Below, piece by piece: positions 41,454 to 50,943 of a DNA stretch of 64,000 nucleotides (position 1 is the first letter of the stretch; every line of letters begins with the position of its first letter). A model generated the notes under the pieces. It was given only the letters and a program-made list of their open reading frames with translations, did not search any database and was not told the origin of the DNA. The stretch lies in NCBI GenBank assembly GCA_045866215.1, contig AP035880.1:2480001-2544000 (forward strand), given 5' to 3'. Source of the DNA: Croceivirga sp009797885. GTDB taxonomy: Bacteria; Bacteroidota; Bacteroidia; Flavobacteriales; Flavobacteriaceae. Position numbers and translations under genes: made by a program.

Positions 41454-42509
41454 ATGGATTCTAAGAATGAAAACAAGAAAATACGCCTGGGAATTTCCAT
41501 TGGGGACATCAATGGTATTGGTTGTGAGGTGGCACTGAAATCGTTTTCCGATGCCCGAATGCTGGATTTTTGTACGCCTGTCCTTTTTGCCTCCAATAAG
41601 GTAGTTTCGGAACAGTTAAAGACTTTGGGGTTGGAGCTAAGGTTCCATGGGGTCAGGGAAGCCGAAAAGGCTCACGACGGAAAAGTGAACGTGGTCAACG
41701 TTTGGAAAGAACCCGTTCCGTTGGAGTTTGGCCAAGCAACGACAAATGGAGGAAAATACGCCATAAGATCACTTCGGGCGGCAGTGGATGCATTAAAAAA
41801 AGGGAGTATAGATGTGTTGGTAACGGCTCCCATCAATAAAAACAATATTCAGTCAGAGAATTTCAAGTTTCCTGGACATACGGACTATCTCGCGCAGGAA
41901 CTGGATGGGGAGAGCCTGATGTTTATGGTTACGGACAGTGTTAAGGTAGGCCTTTTAACGGACCATATTGCTGTAAAAGAGGTGGCTTCGGCCATTACGA
42001 CCAAGTTGATAAGGGACAAGGTCTTTACCATTTCAAAATCCTTAACGATGGACTTCGGAATCCGAAAGCCCAAGATCGCCCTACTGGGAATCAATCCACA
42101 TAGTGGTGACAACGGCACCATAGGCAAGGAAGACGAGGACATTATGAAACCCGCAATAGCGGATTTGTTTAACGAAGGCCTCTTGGTCTATGGCCCATAT
42201 TCCGCGGATAGCTTTTTTGGTTCCCAGTCCCACCAGGCTTTTGATGCCGTTTTGGCCGCCTATCACGATCAAGGATTAATTCCATTTAAAACCTTAAGCT
42301 TTGGACAAGGGGTAAACTATACTGCGGGATTAGCAAAGGTGCGAACGTCCCCCGACCATGGGACTGCCTATGAAATTGCTGGGAAGGGCCAAGCGGATGA
42401 AACCTCATTTAAAGAGGCTGTTTTCACGGCGATAAAAATTTATAGGAACCGGAAAGAATATCAGCAGCTTACCAAGAACCCACTAAAAAAACAAGTGGCG
42501 AAACGCTAG
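41454..42509 (+). CDS. pdxA: 4-hydroxythreonine-4-phosphate dehydrogenase
   Basis: 351 residues from the ATG at 41454. Oxidises 4-phospho-hydroxy-L-threonine in pyridoxal phosphate synthesis (DXP-dependent route). Metal-binding histidines are visible in FPGHTDYLA, NPHSGD and AAYHDQGLIP. Start MDSKNENKKIRLGISIGDINGIG matches family length; the longer frame from 41388 runs into the ribE gene and is rejected. A TAGCTTTG -7 element lies 30-40 bases upstream. Confidence 0.95.
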   Translation: MDSKNENKKIRLGISIGDINGIGCEVALKSFSDARMLDFCTPVLFASNKVVSEQLKTLGLELRFHGVREAEKAHDGKVNVVNVWKEPVPLEFGQATTNGGKYAIRSLRAAVDALKKGSIDVLVTAPINKNNIQSENFKFPGHTDYLAQELDGESLMFMVTDSVKVGLLTDHIAVKEVASAITTKLIRDKVFTISKSLTMDFGIRKPKIALLGINPHSGDNGTIGKEDEDIMKPAIADLFNEGLLVYGPYSADSFFGSQSHQAFDAVLAAYHDQGLIPFKTLSFGQGVNYTAGLAKVRTSPDHGTAYEIAGKGQADETSFKEAVFTAIKIYRNRKEYQQLTKNPLKKQVAKR

Positions 42510-42537
42510 AAATCAGCAATTGTTTTTTGGTGGTTTT

Positions 42538-42572
42538 TTTGAAGTGTTCTATAAATAAAAAATGTATCTTTG
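42538..42572 (+). promoter_or_regulatory. Flavobacterial housekeeping promoter of the yceD-rpmF genes
   Basis: TTTG at 42538-42541 and a perfect -7 element TATCTTTG at 42565-42572, 23 bases apart. No Crp/Fnr-type box is present. Confidence 0.65.
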
Positions 42573-42614
42573 CACCCGCCTTAGCGGAAAGGTACACAAA
42601 CATTTAGTGTTCAA

Positions 42615-43151
42615 ATGATGAAGAAAAGGGAGTATTTTATTCCTTTCAAGGGGTTAAAAGCGGGCAAACACAATTTTGGGTACAAAATTGACAATTCGTT
42701 CTTTGAATCTTTTGGTTACGCGGAATTTAACGGTTCCAACATCACTTCCGAGGTTGTTTTGAACAAGATGGAAAGCATGATGGAGTTGGACATTGAGGCG
42801 AAAGGAACGGTCAACGTCAATTGTGATTTGACCAATGAACCTTACGACCAAGCTATTTCCGCTAACCTGCATTTGGTAATCAAATTCGGGGAGGACTATA
42901 ATGATGAAGATGATGAAATCCTTATCCTTCCCCATGGCGAATACCAGGTCAACATTGCGCAATATCTATACGAAATGTTGGTTTTGGCCGTTCCCCAAAA
43001 GCGAATACATCCCGGGGTACTGGATGGCACATTGAAGTCCGATGCGCTAAAAAAACTCGAAGAGTTACAACCTAGGGAAAATACCAAAAAAGATGAGAGG
43101 ACCGACCCAAGATGGGATGGATTAAAGAAATTATTAACGGACAATAAATAG
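42615..43151 (+). CDS. YceD/DUF177-family protein
   Basis: 178 residues. The family features are the central NVNCDLTNEPYDQAI region (remnant of the zinc motif, only one Cys left), the acidic EDYNDEDDEILIL and the QVNIAQYLYEMLVLAVPQKRIHP stretch. YceD is linked to large-subunit rRNA or ribosome assembly and normally precedes rpmF, as it does here (six-base gap). A second ATG at 42618 is equally possible. Confidence 0.92.
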   Translation: MMKKREYFIPFKGLKAGKHNFGYKIDNSFFESFGYAEFNGSNITSEVVLNKMESMMELDIEAKGTVNVNCDLTNEPYDQAISANLHLVIKFGEDYNDEDDEILILPHGEYQVNIAQYLYEMLVLAVPQKRIHPGVLDGTLKSDALKKLEELQPRENTKKDERTDPRWDGLKKLLTDNK

Positions 43152-43157
43152 GAAAAC

Positions 43158-43358
43158 ATGGCACATCCTAAAAGAAAAATATCAAAAACAAGAAGGGACA
43201 AAAGAAGGACCCATTACAAGGCCAGTATGCCTACCATTGCCAAGGATTCTTCAACTGGGGAACTACACCTGTACCACAGGGCCCATTGGCATGAAGGGAA
43301 ACTATACTACAGGGGCCAGGTTCTTATTGATAGGACCGAAGAAGAAACTGCAGCTTAG
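43158..43358 (+). CDS. rpmF: 50S ribosomal protein L32
   Basis: 66 residues, MAHPKRKISKTRRDKRRTH, then the short conserved core HRAHWHEGKLYYRGQVL. It is the zinc-free type (no CxxC). Part of the large ribosomal subunit. It follows yceD by six bases and is itself followed by an intrinsic terminator. Confidence 0.97.
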   Translation: MAHPKRKISKTRRDKRRTHYKASMPTIAKDSSTGELHLYHRAHWHEGKLYYRGQVLIDRTEEETAA

Positions 43359-43384
43359 AGGATTTTTCCCTATGACAATACCAG

Positions 43385-43416
43385 CTCCCATTTCGTTTGA
43401 AAATCGGGAGTTTTTT
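43385..43416 (+). terminator. Rho-independent terminator after rpmF
   Basis: CTCCC at 43385-43389 pairs with GGGAG at 43406-43410, extended by ATTT/AAAT inside, followed by TTTTTT at 43411-43416. It separates rpmF from fabH; the remaining gap to 43690 holds no gene that can be supported. Confidence 0.7.
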
Positions 43417-43690
43417 ATTTGAACCCATCCAGAGTTTGTAGGGTTTAGGGAAAAAACAAGATTTTGTGCCCAGATGAAGGCTTTTCCGCGTTGCATAGCC
43501 ATAGCTACGGAACAAGAAAAAGACAAAATATGGGTGCAAAAGATATTTTGAAACAAATTTTACGAACTCAAGACGAGTTCTTTGTAAGGCGGATTGAAAA
43601 ACAACGGTTGTTGGTTAAAATATCAGAGAAAATCACTACTTTTCATCGATTTTGAGTCGATTTTTGGCTTTTTGACAAAATTCAAACTTA

Positions 43691-44686
43691 ATGGCTAAAA
43701 CTAAAGCAGCTATCACAGCTGTAGGGGCATACCTTCCGGAATATGTGTTGACGAACCAGATTTTGGAAACCATGGTGGATACCACTGACGAATGGATAAC
43801 CACTCGCACTGGAATCAAGGAGAGAAGAATCCTAAAGGAAGATGGAAAAGGAACTTCGTTTATGGCCATAAAGGCAGCGGAGGACCTTATGGCAAAAAGG
43901 GGTTTGGATCCCAAGGATATAGACATGATTATCATGGCCACTGCAACACCGGATATGCCTGTCGCCGCTACTGGGGCCTATGTTGCATCGGAAATAGGTG
44001 CCACCAATGCTTTTTCCTATGACCTGCAGGCCGCCTGTTCCAGTTTTTTATACGGGATGTCAACCGCGGCCAGCTATGTCGAGTCCGGTCGTTACAAGAA
44101 GGTGTTATTGATAGGCGCAGATAAGATGTCCTCCATCATAGATTATACGGATAGGACCACGTGTATCATTTTTGGGGATGGTGCCGGGGCGGTTCTTTTT
44201 GAAGCGGATGAAGAAGGATTGGGCCTTCAAGATGAACTTTTAAGAAGTGATGGTGTAGGACGACAGTTTTTGAAAATAGATGCTGGAGGCTCCATGTTAC
44301 CAGCTTCGGAAGAAACGGTAAAGAACAAACAGCATTTTGTTTTTCAAGACGGGAAGTCGGTTTTCAAATTTGCGGTTTCCAATATGGCGGATGTCTCGGC
44401 CAAAATTATGGAACGGAACAAGCTCACTCATGAAGATGTGCAATGGTTGGTTCCGCATCAGGCCAATAAAAGGATCATTGACGCCACGGCCCGGCGCATG
44501 GGTCTGGAGGAGTCCAAGGTAATGATGAATATCCATAGGTATGGCAATACCACTTCGGCCACTTTGCCCTTATTGCTCCATGATTATGAAAAGCAATTGA
44601 AAAAAGGGGATAATATCGTATTCGCTGCTTTTGGTGGCGGATTTACCTGGGGTTCCATTTATTTAAAATGGGCCTACAATTCATAA
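43691..44686 (+). CDS. fabH: Beta-ketoacyl-ACP synthase III
   Basis: 331 residues. Starts fatty-acid synthesis by condensing acetyl-CoA with malonyl-ACP. Catalytic Cys in LQAACSSFLYG (about 115), His in VPHQANKRII and Asn in HRYGNTTSA. Bacteroidota often carry this gene next to rpmF and accB/accC, as here. A terminator lies between rpmF and fabH, so it likely has its own promoter in the 43417-43690 gap, but no clear TANNTTTG was found. Confidence 0.96.
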   Translation: MAKTKAAITAVGAYLPEYVLTNQILETMVDTTDEWITTRTGIKERRILKEDGKGTSFMAIKAAEDLMAKRGLDPKDIDMIIMATATPDMPVAATGAYVASEIGATNAFSYDLQAACSSFLYGMSTAASYVESGRYKKVLLIGADKMSSIIDYTDRTTCIIFGDGAGAVLFEADEEGLGLQDELLRSDGVGRQFLKIDAGGSMLPASEETVKNKQHFVFQDGKSVFKFAVSNMADVSAKIMERNKLTHEDVQWLVPHQANKRIIDATARRMGLEESKVMMNIHRYGNTTSATLPLLLHDYEKQLKKGDNIVFAAFGGGFTWGSIYLKWAYNS

Positions 44687-44710
44687 TAGCAACTAACTAA
44701 ATCAAATTCA

Positions 44711-45199
44711 ATGGATATCAAGGAAATTCAAAGTCTAATAAAGTTCGTAGCCAAATCCGGTGCCAGCGAAGTGAAATTAGAGATGGAGGATATCAAAATC
44801 ACTATCCGAACCGGTAGTGTTGCTCCGACTCCAGAGACCACGATTGTTCAGCAGATTCCTGTAGCACAGGCTCCTGTTGCGGCAGCCCCTGCACCTGCCC
44901 AGGAAGCACCGGCCCCTGCGGCCCCTGCAAAGGAAGCAGCGGAAGAGGACAATTCCGAATACATCACCATAAAATCGCCGATCATAGGAACGTTCTACAG
45001 AAAACCCTCTCCGGACAAACCACCTTTTGTGGAGGTTGGAAGTCAAATCCAAAAAGGGGATGTATTATGTGTCATTGAAGCAATGAAATTGTTCAATGAT
45101 ATTGAATCCGAAGTTTCCGGAAAGATTGTTAAGGTGTTGGTGGATGATTCCTCACCTGTTGAATTTGACCAGCCACTTTTCTTGGTCGACCCATCATAA
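44711..45199 (+). CDS. accB: Biotin carboxyl carrier protein of acetyl-CoA carboxylase
   Basis: 162 residues. N-terminal helix region, an Ala/Pro-rich flexible linker (about 40-80) and a C-terminal biotinyl domain with the biotinylated Lys in VIEAMKLFN. Carries CO2 between biotin carboxylase and the transferase. Followed after 73 bases by accC in the same direction. Confidence 0.96.
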   Translation: MDIKEIQSLIKFVAKSGASEVKLEMEDIKITIRTGSVAPTPETTIVQQIPVAQAPVAAAPAPAQEAPAPAAPAKEAAEEDNSEYITIKSPIIGTFYRKPSPDKPPFVEVGSQIQKGDVLCVIEAMKLFNDIESEVSGKIVKVLVDDSSPVEFDQPLFLVDPS

Positions 45200-45272
45200 A
45201 CTCAATTCCAAAATCCAATTACCAAGGTCCAAAATGGTATTTGGAAATTGACAGTTGAAATTTCAAGGAATT

Positions 45273-46625
45273 ATGTTCAAAAAAATATTGATAGCAAACA
45301 GGGGGGAGATTGCACTTCGAGTCATCCGTACCTGTAAGGAAATGGGCATCAAGACCGTAGCTGTCTATTCCAAGGCAGATGAAGAGAGCTTACATGTCCG
45401 TTTTGCGGATGAAGCCGTCTGTATAGGCCCAGCTCCAAGTTCGGAATCGTACCTAAAAATTCCCAATATCATTGCAGCTGCGGAGATCACCAATGCAGAT
45501 GCCATTCATCCAGGATATGGCTTTCTTTCGGAAAACGCCAAATTTTCGAAAATATGTGCGGAATCCGACATTAAATTTATTGGGGCTTCTTCCGAGCAAA
45601 TAGAAAAAATGGGGGACAAGGCCACGGCAAAGGAAACCATGAAAAAAGCGGGAGTACCTACCATACCAGGTTCCGATGGGTTGCTCAAGGATGTGGGCCA
45701 TGCAAAAAAAGTGGCCGAAAAAATGGGCTATCCGGTTATGATCAAAGCTACTGCCGGAGGTGGGGGAAAAGGCATGCGTGCCATTTGGAACGAAGAAGAA
45801 CTGGAGTCGGGTTTTGATAGTGCCGTAAAAGAGGCTACAGCAGCTTTTGGCAACGGAGGGATGTACATGGAAAAGCTGATAGAGGAGCCAAGACATATTG
45901 AAATCCAAATTGTTGGAGATCAGTTTGGTAAGGCATGTCATCTTTCGGAGCGGGATTGTTCCGTACAACGCAGGCACCAAAAGCTCACCGAAGAAACCCC
46001 TTCTCCCTTTATGACCGACAAGCTAAGGGATGAGATGGGAAAAGCTGCGGTAAAGGCTGCAGAATACATTAAATATGAGGGGGCTGGAACAGTGGAATTT
46101 TTGGTGGATAAACACCGGAACTTCTATTTTATGGAAATGAACACCCGTATCCAGGTAGAACACCCCATTACGGAACAGGTTGTGGATTATGATCTGATCA
46201 GGGAACAGATTTTGGTGGCCGCGGGTGTACCGATTTCAGGAAAAAACTACACCCCAAAATTACATTCCATCGAATGCCGGATCAACGCAGAGGACCCGTA
46301 TAACGATTTTAGGCCCTCTCCCGGTAGGATAACCACCTTGCATACCCCTGGGGGGCATGGGGTGCGTTTGGATACCCATGTATACAGCGGTTATATTATT
46401 CCACCAAACTATGACTCCATGATCGCCAAACTGATTACCACGGCCCAAACTAGGGAAGAGGCCATCAATAAAATGCGAAGGGCATTGGATGAATTCGTCA
46501 TTGAGGGCATCAAGACCACTATTCCGTTCCATAGGCAGTTAATGGAAAGTCCGGATTACCTGGCTGGAAATTATACGACCAAGTTTATGGAGGATTTTGA
46601 AATAGATGAAAAATATCAAGATTAA
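45273..46625 (+). CDS. accC: Acetyl-CoA carboxylase, biotin carboxylase subunit
   Basis: 450 residues from the ATG at 45273 (MFKKILIANRGEIALRVIR). ATP-grasp domain with the glycine loop TAGGGGKGMR, the biotin-carboxylase stretch CSVQRRHQKLTEE, and the C-terminal domain. Carboxylates the biotin of AccB with bicarbonate and ATP. Upstream in-frame codons at 45255 do not fit the conserved start. Followed by a strong terminator. Confidence 0.97.
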   Translation: MFKKILIANRGEIALRVIRTCKEMGIKTVAVYSKADEESLHVRFADEAVCIGPAPSSESYLKIPNIIAAAEITNADAIHPGYGFLSENAKFSKICAESDIKFIGASSEQIEKMGDKATAKETMKKAGVPTIPGSDGLLKDVGHAKKVAEKMGYPVMIKATAGGGGKGMRAIWNEEELESGFDSAVKEATAAFGNGGMYMEKLIEEPRHIEIQIVGDQFGKACHLSERDCSVQRRHQKLTEETPSPFMTDKLRDEMGKAAVKAAEYIKYEGAGTVEFLVDKHRNFYFMEMNTRIQVEHPITEQVVDYDLIREQILVAAGVPISGKNYTPKLHSIECRINAEDPYNDFRPSPGRITTLHTPGGHGVRLDTHVYSGYIIPPNYDSMIAKLITTAQTREEAINKMRRALDEFVIEGIKTTIPFHRQLMESPDYLAGNYTTKFMEDFEIDEKYQD

Positions 46626-46629
46626 TTCC

Positions 46630-46656
46630 AACCCCGATTTATCGGGGTTTTTCTTT
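46630..46656 (+). terminator. Rho-independent terminator after accC
   Basis: AACCCCGA (46630-46637) pairs with TCGGGGTT (46642-46649), loop TTTA, then TTTCTTTT. Ends the fabH-accB-accC transcript directly before the next ATG at 46658, so the oxidoreductase leader contains part of this hairpin. Confidence 0.8.
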
Positions 46657-46657
46657 T

Positions 46658-47770
46658 ATGGAACTTAGCTATTGGGAATACAAAACCTGGTTGTCCAATA
46701 TCGATTATGCGGTGGTGGGAAGCGGTATTGTTGGATTAAGTACGGCCTTATTTCTTAAGGAACGCTTTCCCAAGGCTAAAATTCTTGTTTTGGAAAAAGG
46801 GGTATTGCCCCAGGGAGCAAGCACAAAAAATGCAGGTTTTGCCTGTTTTGGAAGTGTTTCGGAAATCGTATCGGACCTAAGGAAGCATACGGAGGAAGAG
46901 GTCTCAAAATTGGTGGCCCAGCGTTTTAAGGGAATTCAACTCCTGAGAAGGACTTTAGGGGATGCCAATATCGATTTTTTAAAGCTTGGTGGCCACGAGC
47001 TATTCCTAAAAAAAGATGAAGCCCTTTATAACAGCTGTAGGACTTCTTTGGACAGCATCAATACCTTATTGGAACCGGTTTTTGGAAAAAAAGTGTTTGG
47101 ATACCACTCAAATAACTTTGGTTTTCAGGGAATACAGGATGACTACATTACCCATTCCGAGGAAGGTCAGCTGCACACGGGAAAACTCATGCAAACGCTG
47201 TTAAAACTAGTGTTAAGCAGTGGAGTCCATATTTTAAATTCGGTTCGGGTACAAGGGTTTGAGGAGCTACAAAGCGGTGTTTCCGTAAAGACGGACAAAT
47301 TTGAGTTCACCGCCAATCGATTACTGATTACCACCAATGGCTTTGCAGCGCAACTCTTGAACAGGGATGTGCGTCCCGCAAGGGCACAGGTATTGATCAC
47401 CAAACCCATTGAAAATTTAGCAGTTGAAGGCACTTTTCATTTTGATGAGGGCTATTACTATTTTCGGAACATGGACCACCGAATTTTATTTGGTGGCGGG
47501 CGAAACTTGGATTTCAAGACCGAGGAAACCAAGGAGTTTGGACAAACGGAATTGATCCAAAACAAATTGGAAACGCTCCTGTCCAAAGTAATCCTCCCCA
47601 ACACCCCATTTGAAATAGACCATCGTTGGAGTGGCATTATGGGGGTGGGAGAACAAAAGAAACCCATTATCGAGCAATTGTCAAACCGAACCTATTGTGG
47701 TGTCCGACTTGGTGGAATGGGGATTGCCATAGGTACTTCCGTGGGGAAGGAACTGGCGGAACTGGTGTAG
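46658..47770 (+). CDS. FAD-dependent oxidoreductase, DAO family
   Basis: 370 residues. Rossmann FAD motif VVGSGIVGLSTALFLKE (about 18-34) and an adenine-binding stretch LEKGVLPQGASTKNAG, then the D-amino-acid-oxidase (DAO) fold with a C-terminal FAD loop GVRLGGMGIAIGTSVG. The substrate, an amine or amino acid such as glycine, sarcosine or proline-like compound, cannot be told. It starts right behind the accC terminator and converges with the ABC ATPase gene, whose end lies four bases away. Confidence 0.88.
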   Translation: MELSYWEYKTWLSNIDYAVVGSGIVGLSTALFLKERFPKAKILVLEKGVLPQGASTKNAGFACFGSVSEIVSDLRKHTEEEVSKLVAQRFKGIQLLRRTLGDANIDFLKLGGHELFLKKDEALYNSCRTSLDSINTLLEPVFGKKVFGYHSNNFGFQGIQDDYITHSEEGQLHTGKLMQTLLKLVLSSGVHILNSVRVQGFEELQSGVSVKTDKFEFTANRLLITTNGFAAQLLNRDVRPARAQVLITKPIENLAVEGTFHFDEGYYYFRNMDHRILFGGGRNLDFKTEETKEFGQTELIQNKLETLLSKVILPNTPFEIDHRWSGIMGVGEQKKPIIEQLSNRTYCGVRLGGMGIAIGTSVGKELAELV

Positions 47771-47773
47771 ACA

Positions 47774-48439
47774 TCAAACCATTCTGCCGTCCAATAGATT
47801 AATGACTCGAGACCCGTAAGCGGCATTTTTCTCCGAATGGGTTACCTGAATAATGGTCACCCCATCCTCTTCATTCAACCTTTTGAACAGTTGCATGATT
47901 TCTTCACTCTGTTGCGAGTTGAGGTTTCCGGTAGGCTCATCGGCCAAAATCAATTTTGGGTTCGCGATCAAGGCCCTGGCCACACCCACCAATTGCTGTT
48001 GTCCCCCACTTAATTGGGCAGGAAAGAGGTCTTTTTTGCCCACAATGTTAAATCGATCCAGCATATCGGCTACCATGGCCCTTCTTTCGGAGCCCTTGAA
48101 TTTTTTATAGAGCAAAGGCATTTCCAGGTTTTCATACACTTTTAGATCATCCAATAGATGGTAGGACTGAAATACAAAACCAATGTATTCCTTGTACAGG
48201 TTGGAGCGATGTTTTTCCTTCAAGGTATGCACGGATTCATCCAAAAAATGGTACTCGCCTTCATCAAAGGTATCCAGCATACCAATGACGTTGAGCAAGG
48301 TGGATTTTCCGGAACCGGAAGGCCCCATAACGGAAATGAATTCCCCTTCTTCCACTTGAAGGTTAATGTCCTTTAATAAAAAGATACGTTGGCCACCGGA
48401 GTTGACCCATTTAAAGATGTTTTTGAGTTGTAAAAGCAT
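47774..48439 (-). CDS. ABC transporter ATP-binding protein for the permease array
   Basis: 221 residues, MacB/LolD type. Walker A GPSGSGKST, Q-loop VFQSYHLLDD, signature LSGGQQQLVGVARAL and Walker B LILADEPTGNL are intact; the conserved Arg after LSGGQQQ is replaced by Leu. It lies 22 bases downstream of the first of seven tandem double-FtsX permease genes and is the only ATPase in that cluster, so it may serve several of them. Confidence 0.93.
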   Translation of the reverse strand: MLLQLKNIFKWVNSGGQRIFLLKDINLQVEEGEFISVMGPSGSGKSTLLNVIGMLDTFDEGEYHFLDESVHTLKEKHRSNLYKEYIGFVFQSYHLLDDLKVYENLEMPLLYKKFKGSERRAMVADMLDRFNIVGKKDLFPAQLSGGQQQLVGVARALIANPKLILADEPTGNLNSQQSEEIMQLFKRLNEEDGVTIIQVTHSEKNAAYGSRVINLLDGRMV

Positions 48440-48461
48440 ACTATTGTTTTTTGAGTTTTGT

Positions 48462-50927
48462 TTATTCTTCTCTTAGTCTTTTTAAAGGGTTATCATGGGC
48501 AGCAGTTATTGTTTGCGACAAAATGGTTCCAAAACCGGTTGCGAACATGATGCCCATCCCCAAAACAATGATCCATGGACTGAAACTGACCTTATAGGCA
48601 AAGGCTTCCAACCAAAGCGTATTTACGAAATAACTTAGAGGCCCTGTGACCAAAACAGCAATGAAGAACAAGGGCAAAAAACCTTTGGATAACAGAAATG
48701 TAATGTTTTTTGTTTTTGCTCCATGTACTTTTCGGATGCCTATTTCCTTCCTTTTTGATTCCGCCGTAAAGGCCGCTATCCCCAAAAGACCAAGGGTTGA
48801 TATGGTAATCGTTAAAAAGGAAATAAACCCTAAGATGTAAATAATATCTGAAAAGATGGCATTGGTGGCTTTGAGCTCATCTTCGTAAACCTTGTATTTG
48901 AACGAATGCACCTTATCCAAACTTTTCCATTGCCGTTCCATAAACGAAATAATGGAGGCTGTATTCGAAGCCGGCGTATGGCGTACGTTCACGTAGGCAA
49001 ATTTATCCGGCAAGTATCTTAAAAGCAAGGGGTCTTTGGGGTCTGCCTCGGTCAGCAGGTCGAATATGAAATTGGACGTTAGTCCAATTACGGTCAAAGC
49101 GGTTCGTTCTTCCCCTATACGAATGGTTTCCCCTACCACCGTTTCCGGTACCAAATAACCCAACAACTGTGCCGCGGCCTCATTTACAATTACAAATTTC
49201 TCCTTGTGCTTTGGCATTTCAGCAGAAAAATTTGTCCCGGCTTTAAGCTGTATTTTTAGATTGGGAATGAAGTTTTGATCTACGGCAATAAAGTGTGATG
49301 TCAGCTCGCTTTCTCCTTCAGAACTATTGTTTTCAATAAGCACACTTCCGCTATACCCGCCAGTTCCGGGAACAAAAGAACAGGCAGAAATCCCTTGAAT
49401 GGATGGATTTTGAATCAGTTCATTGGTCAGGGTTTCATAATCCATACCTTGAAGTTTAAGGTTGATGACATTGCTTTGGTCAAAACCATATTCTTTCTCG
49501 GTGAGATAGTTTAGCTGTGAAAAGATCAAAAGCGTGGTAATGATAAAAAAGAGGGAGGCGCAGAATTGCATTACGACCAATCCCTTTCTAAGATGTATGC
49601 GTTTGCCTTTTCCAAGGGTCATGCCTGTAGCATTGTGAAGGGTTTTTATAGGTGAAAAAGAAGATAAAAAAGAAGCTGGAAACACTCCTGCCATACCGCC
49701 GACTAGAACACTGAACAAAACGAATACCAAAAATAGGGCAATGTCAAACCTAAAATCCAAAATCAAGAATTGGTTTATCCATAAATCCAAAAATACCTTG
49801 GTCAATATTTGAAGTAGCCCAATAGCGATCAGCAATGAGAGTAATCCAACAAGTATGGATTCCAATATAAACTGTAGGAATACCTGACGCCGGGAAGCGC
49901 CCATGGTTTTTCTGACCCCAATTTCCTTGGATCGTGTCAGCGAACGGGCAAACGAAAGATTTACATAGTTAAAACAGGCAGAAAATAGTACGATTAACCC
50001 TAAAAAGGAAAGCACGTAGATGATTTCAATGGGGAGTCGTAAACTCATGGGGTTTTGATGAAAGGTGCTTACATTGATCTGGGAGAGTTTTTCAGAAGCA
50101 AACCTAATATTGATAGCTTCAAGAGTACTATACTTTTCTGAGGCTACATCCTTTAGAATGGGTTCCAGAACCCTATCGGAAACACCTTCTTTTAACAACA
50201 GATAGAGGTAGGCATCAGAATAATTTTCCCAATCATCAAAAATAGCATTGCTTTTTCCTTGTTTTACCAAAGAGGAGATGGTGGACATGGAGACCAAAAA
50301 ATCAAATTGGATATGTGAGGGTAGCGTATTGTCCGTGATACCAGTGACAACAAAATCGCCCAGTAGGGTTTCCTTGTTTTCCGTGGGAATCAAATCAATG
50401 CCCATGGTATTCAAACCCACATCATTGAGTTTAACCGACTTGCCAATTGGATTGGTTTCCCCAAACAGTTTAACGGCCGATTTTTTGGTAAGGACAATGG
50501 AGAACGGTTCCTGCAATACTGTTTCGGCGTCCCCTGAAACAAGGTTAAAATCGAAAACAGCAAAAAAACGGTCGTCCGCGTAACGCCCGGCCAAAGGAAT
50601 CCTATGGTCACCATAGACTACATCCCCGCCCACAAAGCTTGACCTTATCTGCACCACATCTTCTATTACATGAGGATAGTTTTCAGAAAGCATTTTACCT
50701 AAGGGCAATGGTGTTGAGGCGAAAGAACGGTTTTCCTCAACACTTAAAATCCGGACGATCCTGTCCTGCTTTTCATGGAAACCATCCACCTTTTTTTGGC
50801 TGTATATCAGAAGGATGATCAACAAACAGGTAGCCATGCTTACCGATAGCCCTAAAACGTTAATGACCGAAAACAATTTGTGTTTCAAAAGATTTCGAAA
50901 GGCAACCTTTATATAGTTTTTTAGCAT
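48462..50927 (-). CDS. FtsX/MacB-like ABC permease 1 of the array
   Basis: 821 residues from the ATG at 50927 (MLKNYIKVAFRNLLKHKLFSVINVLG). One N-terminal helix, a MacB-type periplasmic domain (about 45-270), three helices of FtsX unit 1, a second periplasmic domain (about 440-660) and three helices of FtsX unit 2. The cytoplasmic coupling helices read IGVRKTMGASRRQVFLQ and IGIRKVHGAKTKNIT. Such permeases act as mechanotransmission pumps or signalling sensors; substrates are unknown. Next to the ATPase, and 16 bases from permease 2. The longer frame to 50966 adds an unlikely tail. Confidence 0.92.
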   Translation of the reverse strand: MLKNYIKVAFRNLLKHKLFSVINVLGLSVSMATCLLIILLIYSQKKVDGFHEKQDRIVRILSVEENRSFASTPLPLGKMLSENYPHVIEDVVQIRSSFVGGDVVYGDHRIPLAGRYADDRFFAVFDFNLVSGDAETVLQEPFSIVLTKKSAVKLFGETNPIGKSVKLNDVGLNTMGIDLIPTENKETLLGDFVVTGITDNTLPSHIQFDFLVSMSTISSLVKQGKSNAIFDDWENYSDAYLYLLLKEGVSDRVLEPILKDVASEKYSTLEAINIRFASEKLSQINVSTFHQNPMSLRLPIEIIYVLSFLGLIVLFSACFNYVNLSFARSLTRSKEIGVRKTMGASRRQVFLQFILESILVGLLSLLIAIGLLQILTKVFLDLWINQFLILDFRFDIALFLVFVLFSVLVGGMAGVFPASFLSSFSPIKTLHNATGMTLGKGKRIHLRKGLVVMQFCASLFFIITTLLIFSQLNYLTEKEYGFDQSNVINLKLQGMDYETLTNELIQNPSIQGISACSFVPGTGGYSGSVLIENNSSEGESELTSHFIAVDQNFIPNLKIQLKAGTNFSAEMPKHKEKFVIVNEAAAQLLGYLVPETVVGETIRIGEERTALTVIGLTSNFIFDLLTEADPKDPLLLRYLPDKFAYVNVRHTPASNTASIISFMERQWKSLDKVHSFKYKVYEDELKATNAIFSDIIYILGFISFLTITISTLGLLGIAAFTAESKRKEIGIRKVHGAKTKNITFLLSKGFLPLFFIAVLVTGPLSYFVNTLWLEAFAYKVSFSPWIIVLGMGIMFATGFGTILSQTITAAHDNPLKRLREE

Positions 50928-50943
50928 TTTTTTGGTGTTTTTG

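Noticed and set aside
43302..43556. Minus-strand frame of 84 codons between rpmF and fabH
   Set aside because: It runs over the rpmF terminator and the end of rpmF, has no recognisable start region or family, and the composition does not favour a protein. Kept only as a remark on the gap.
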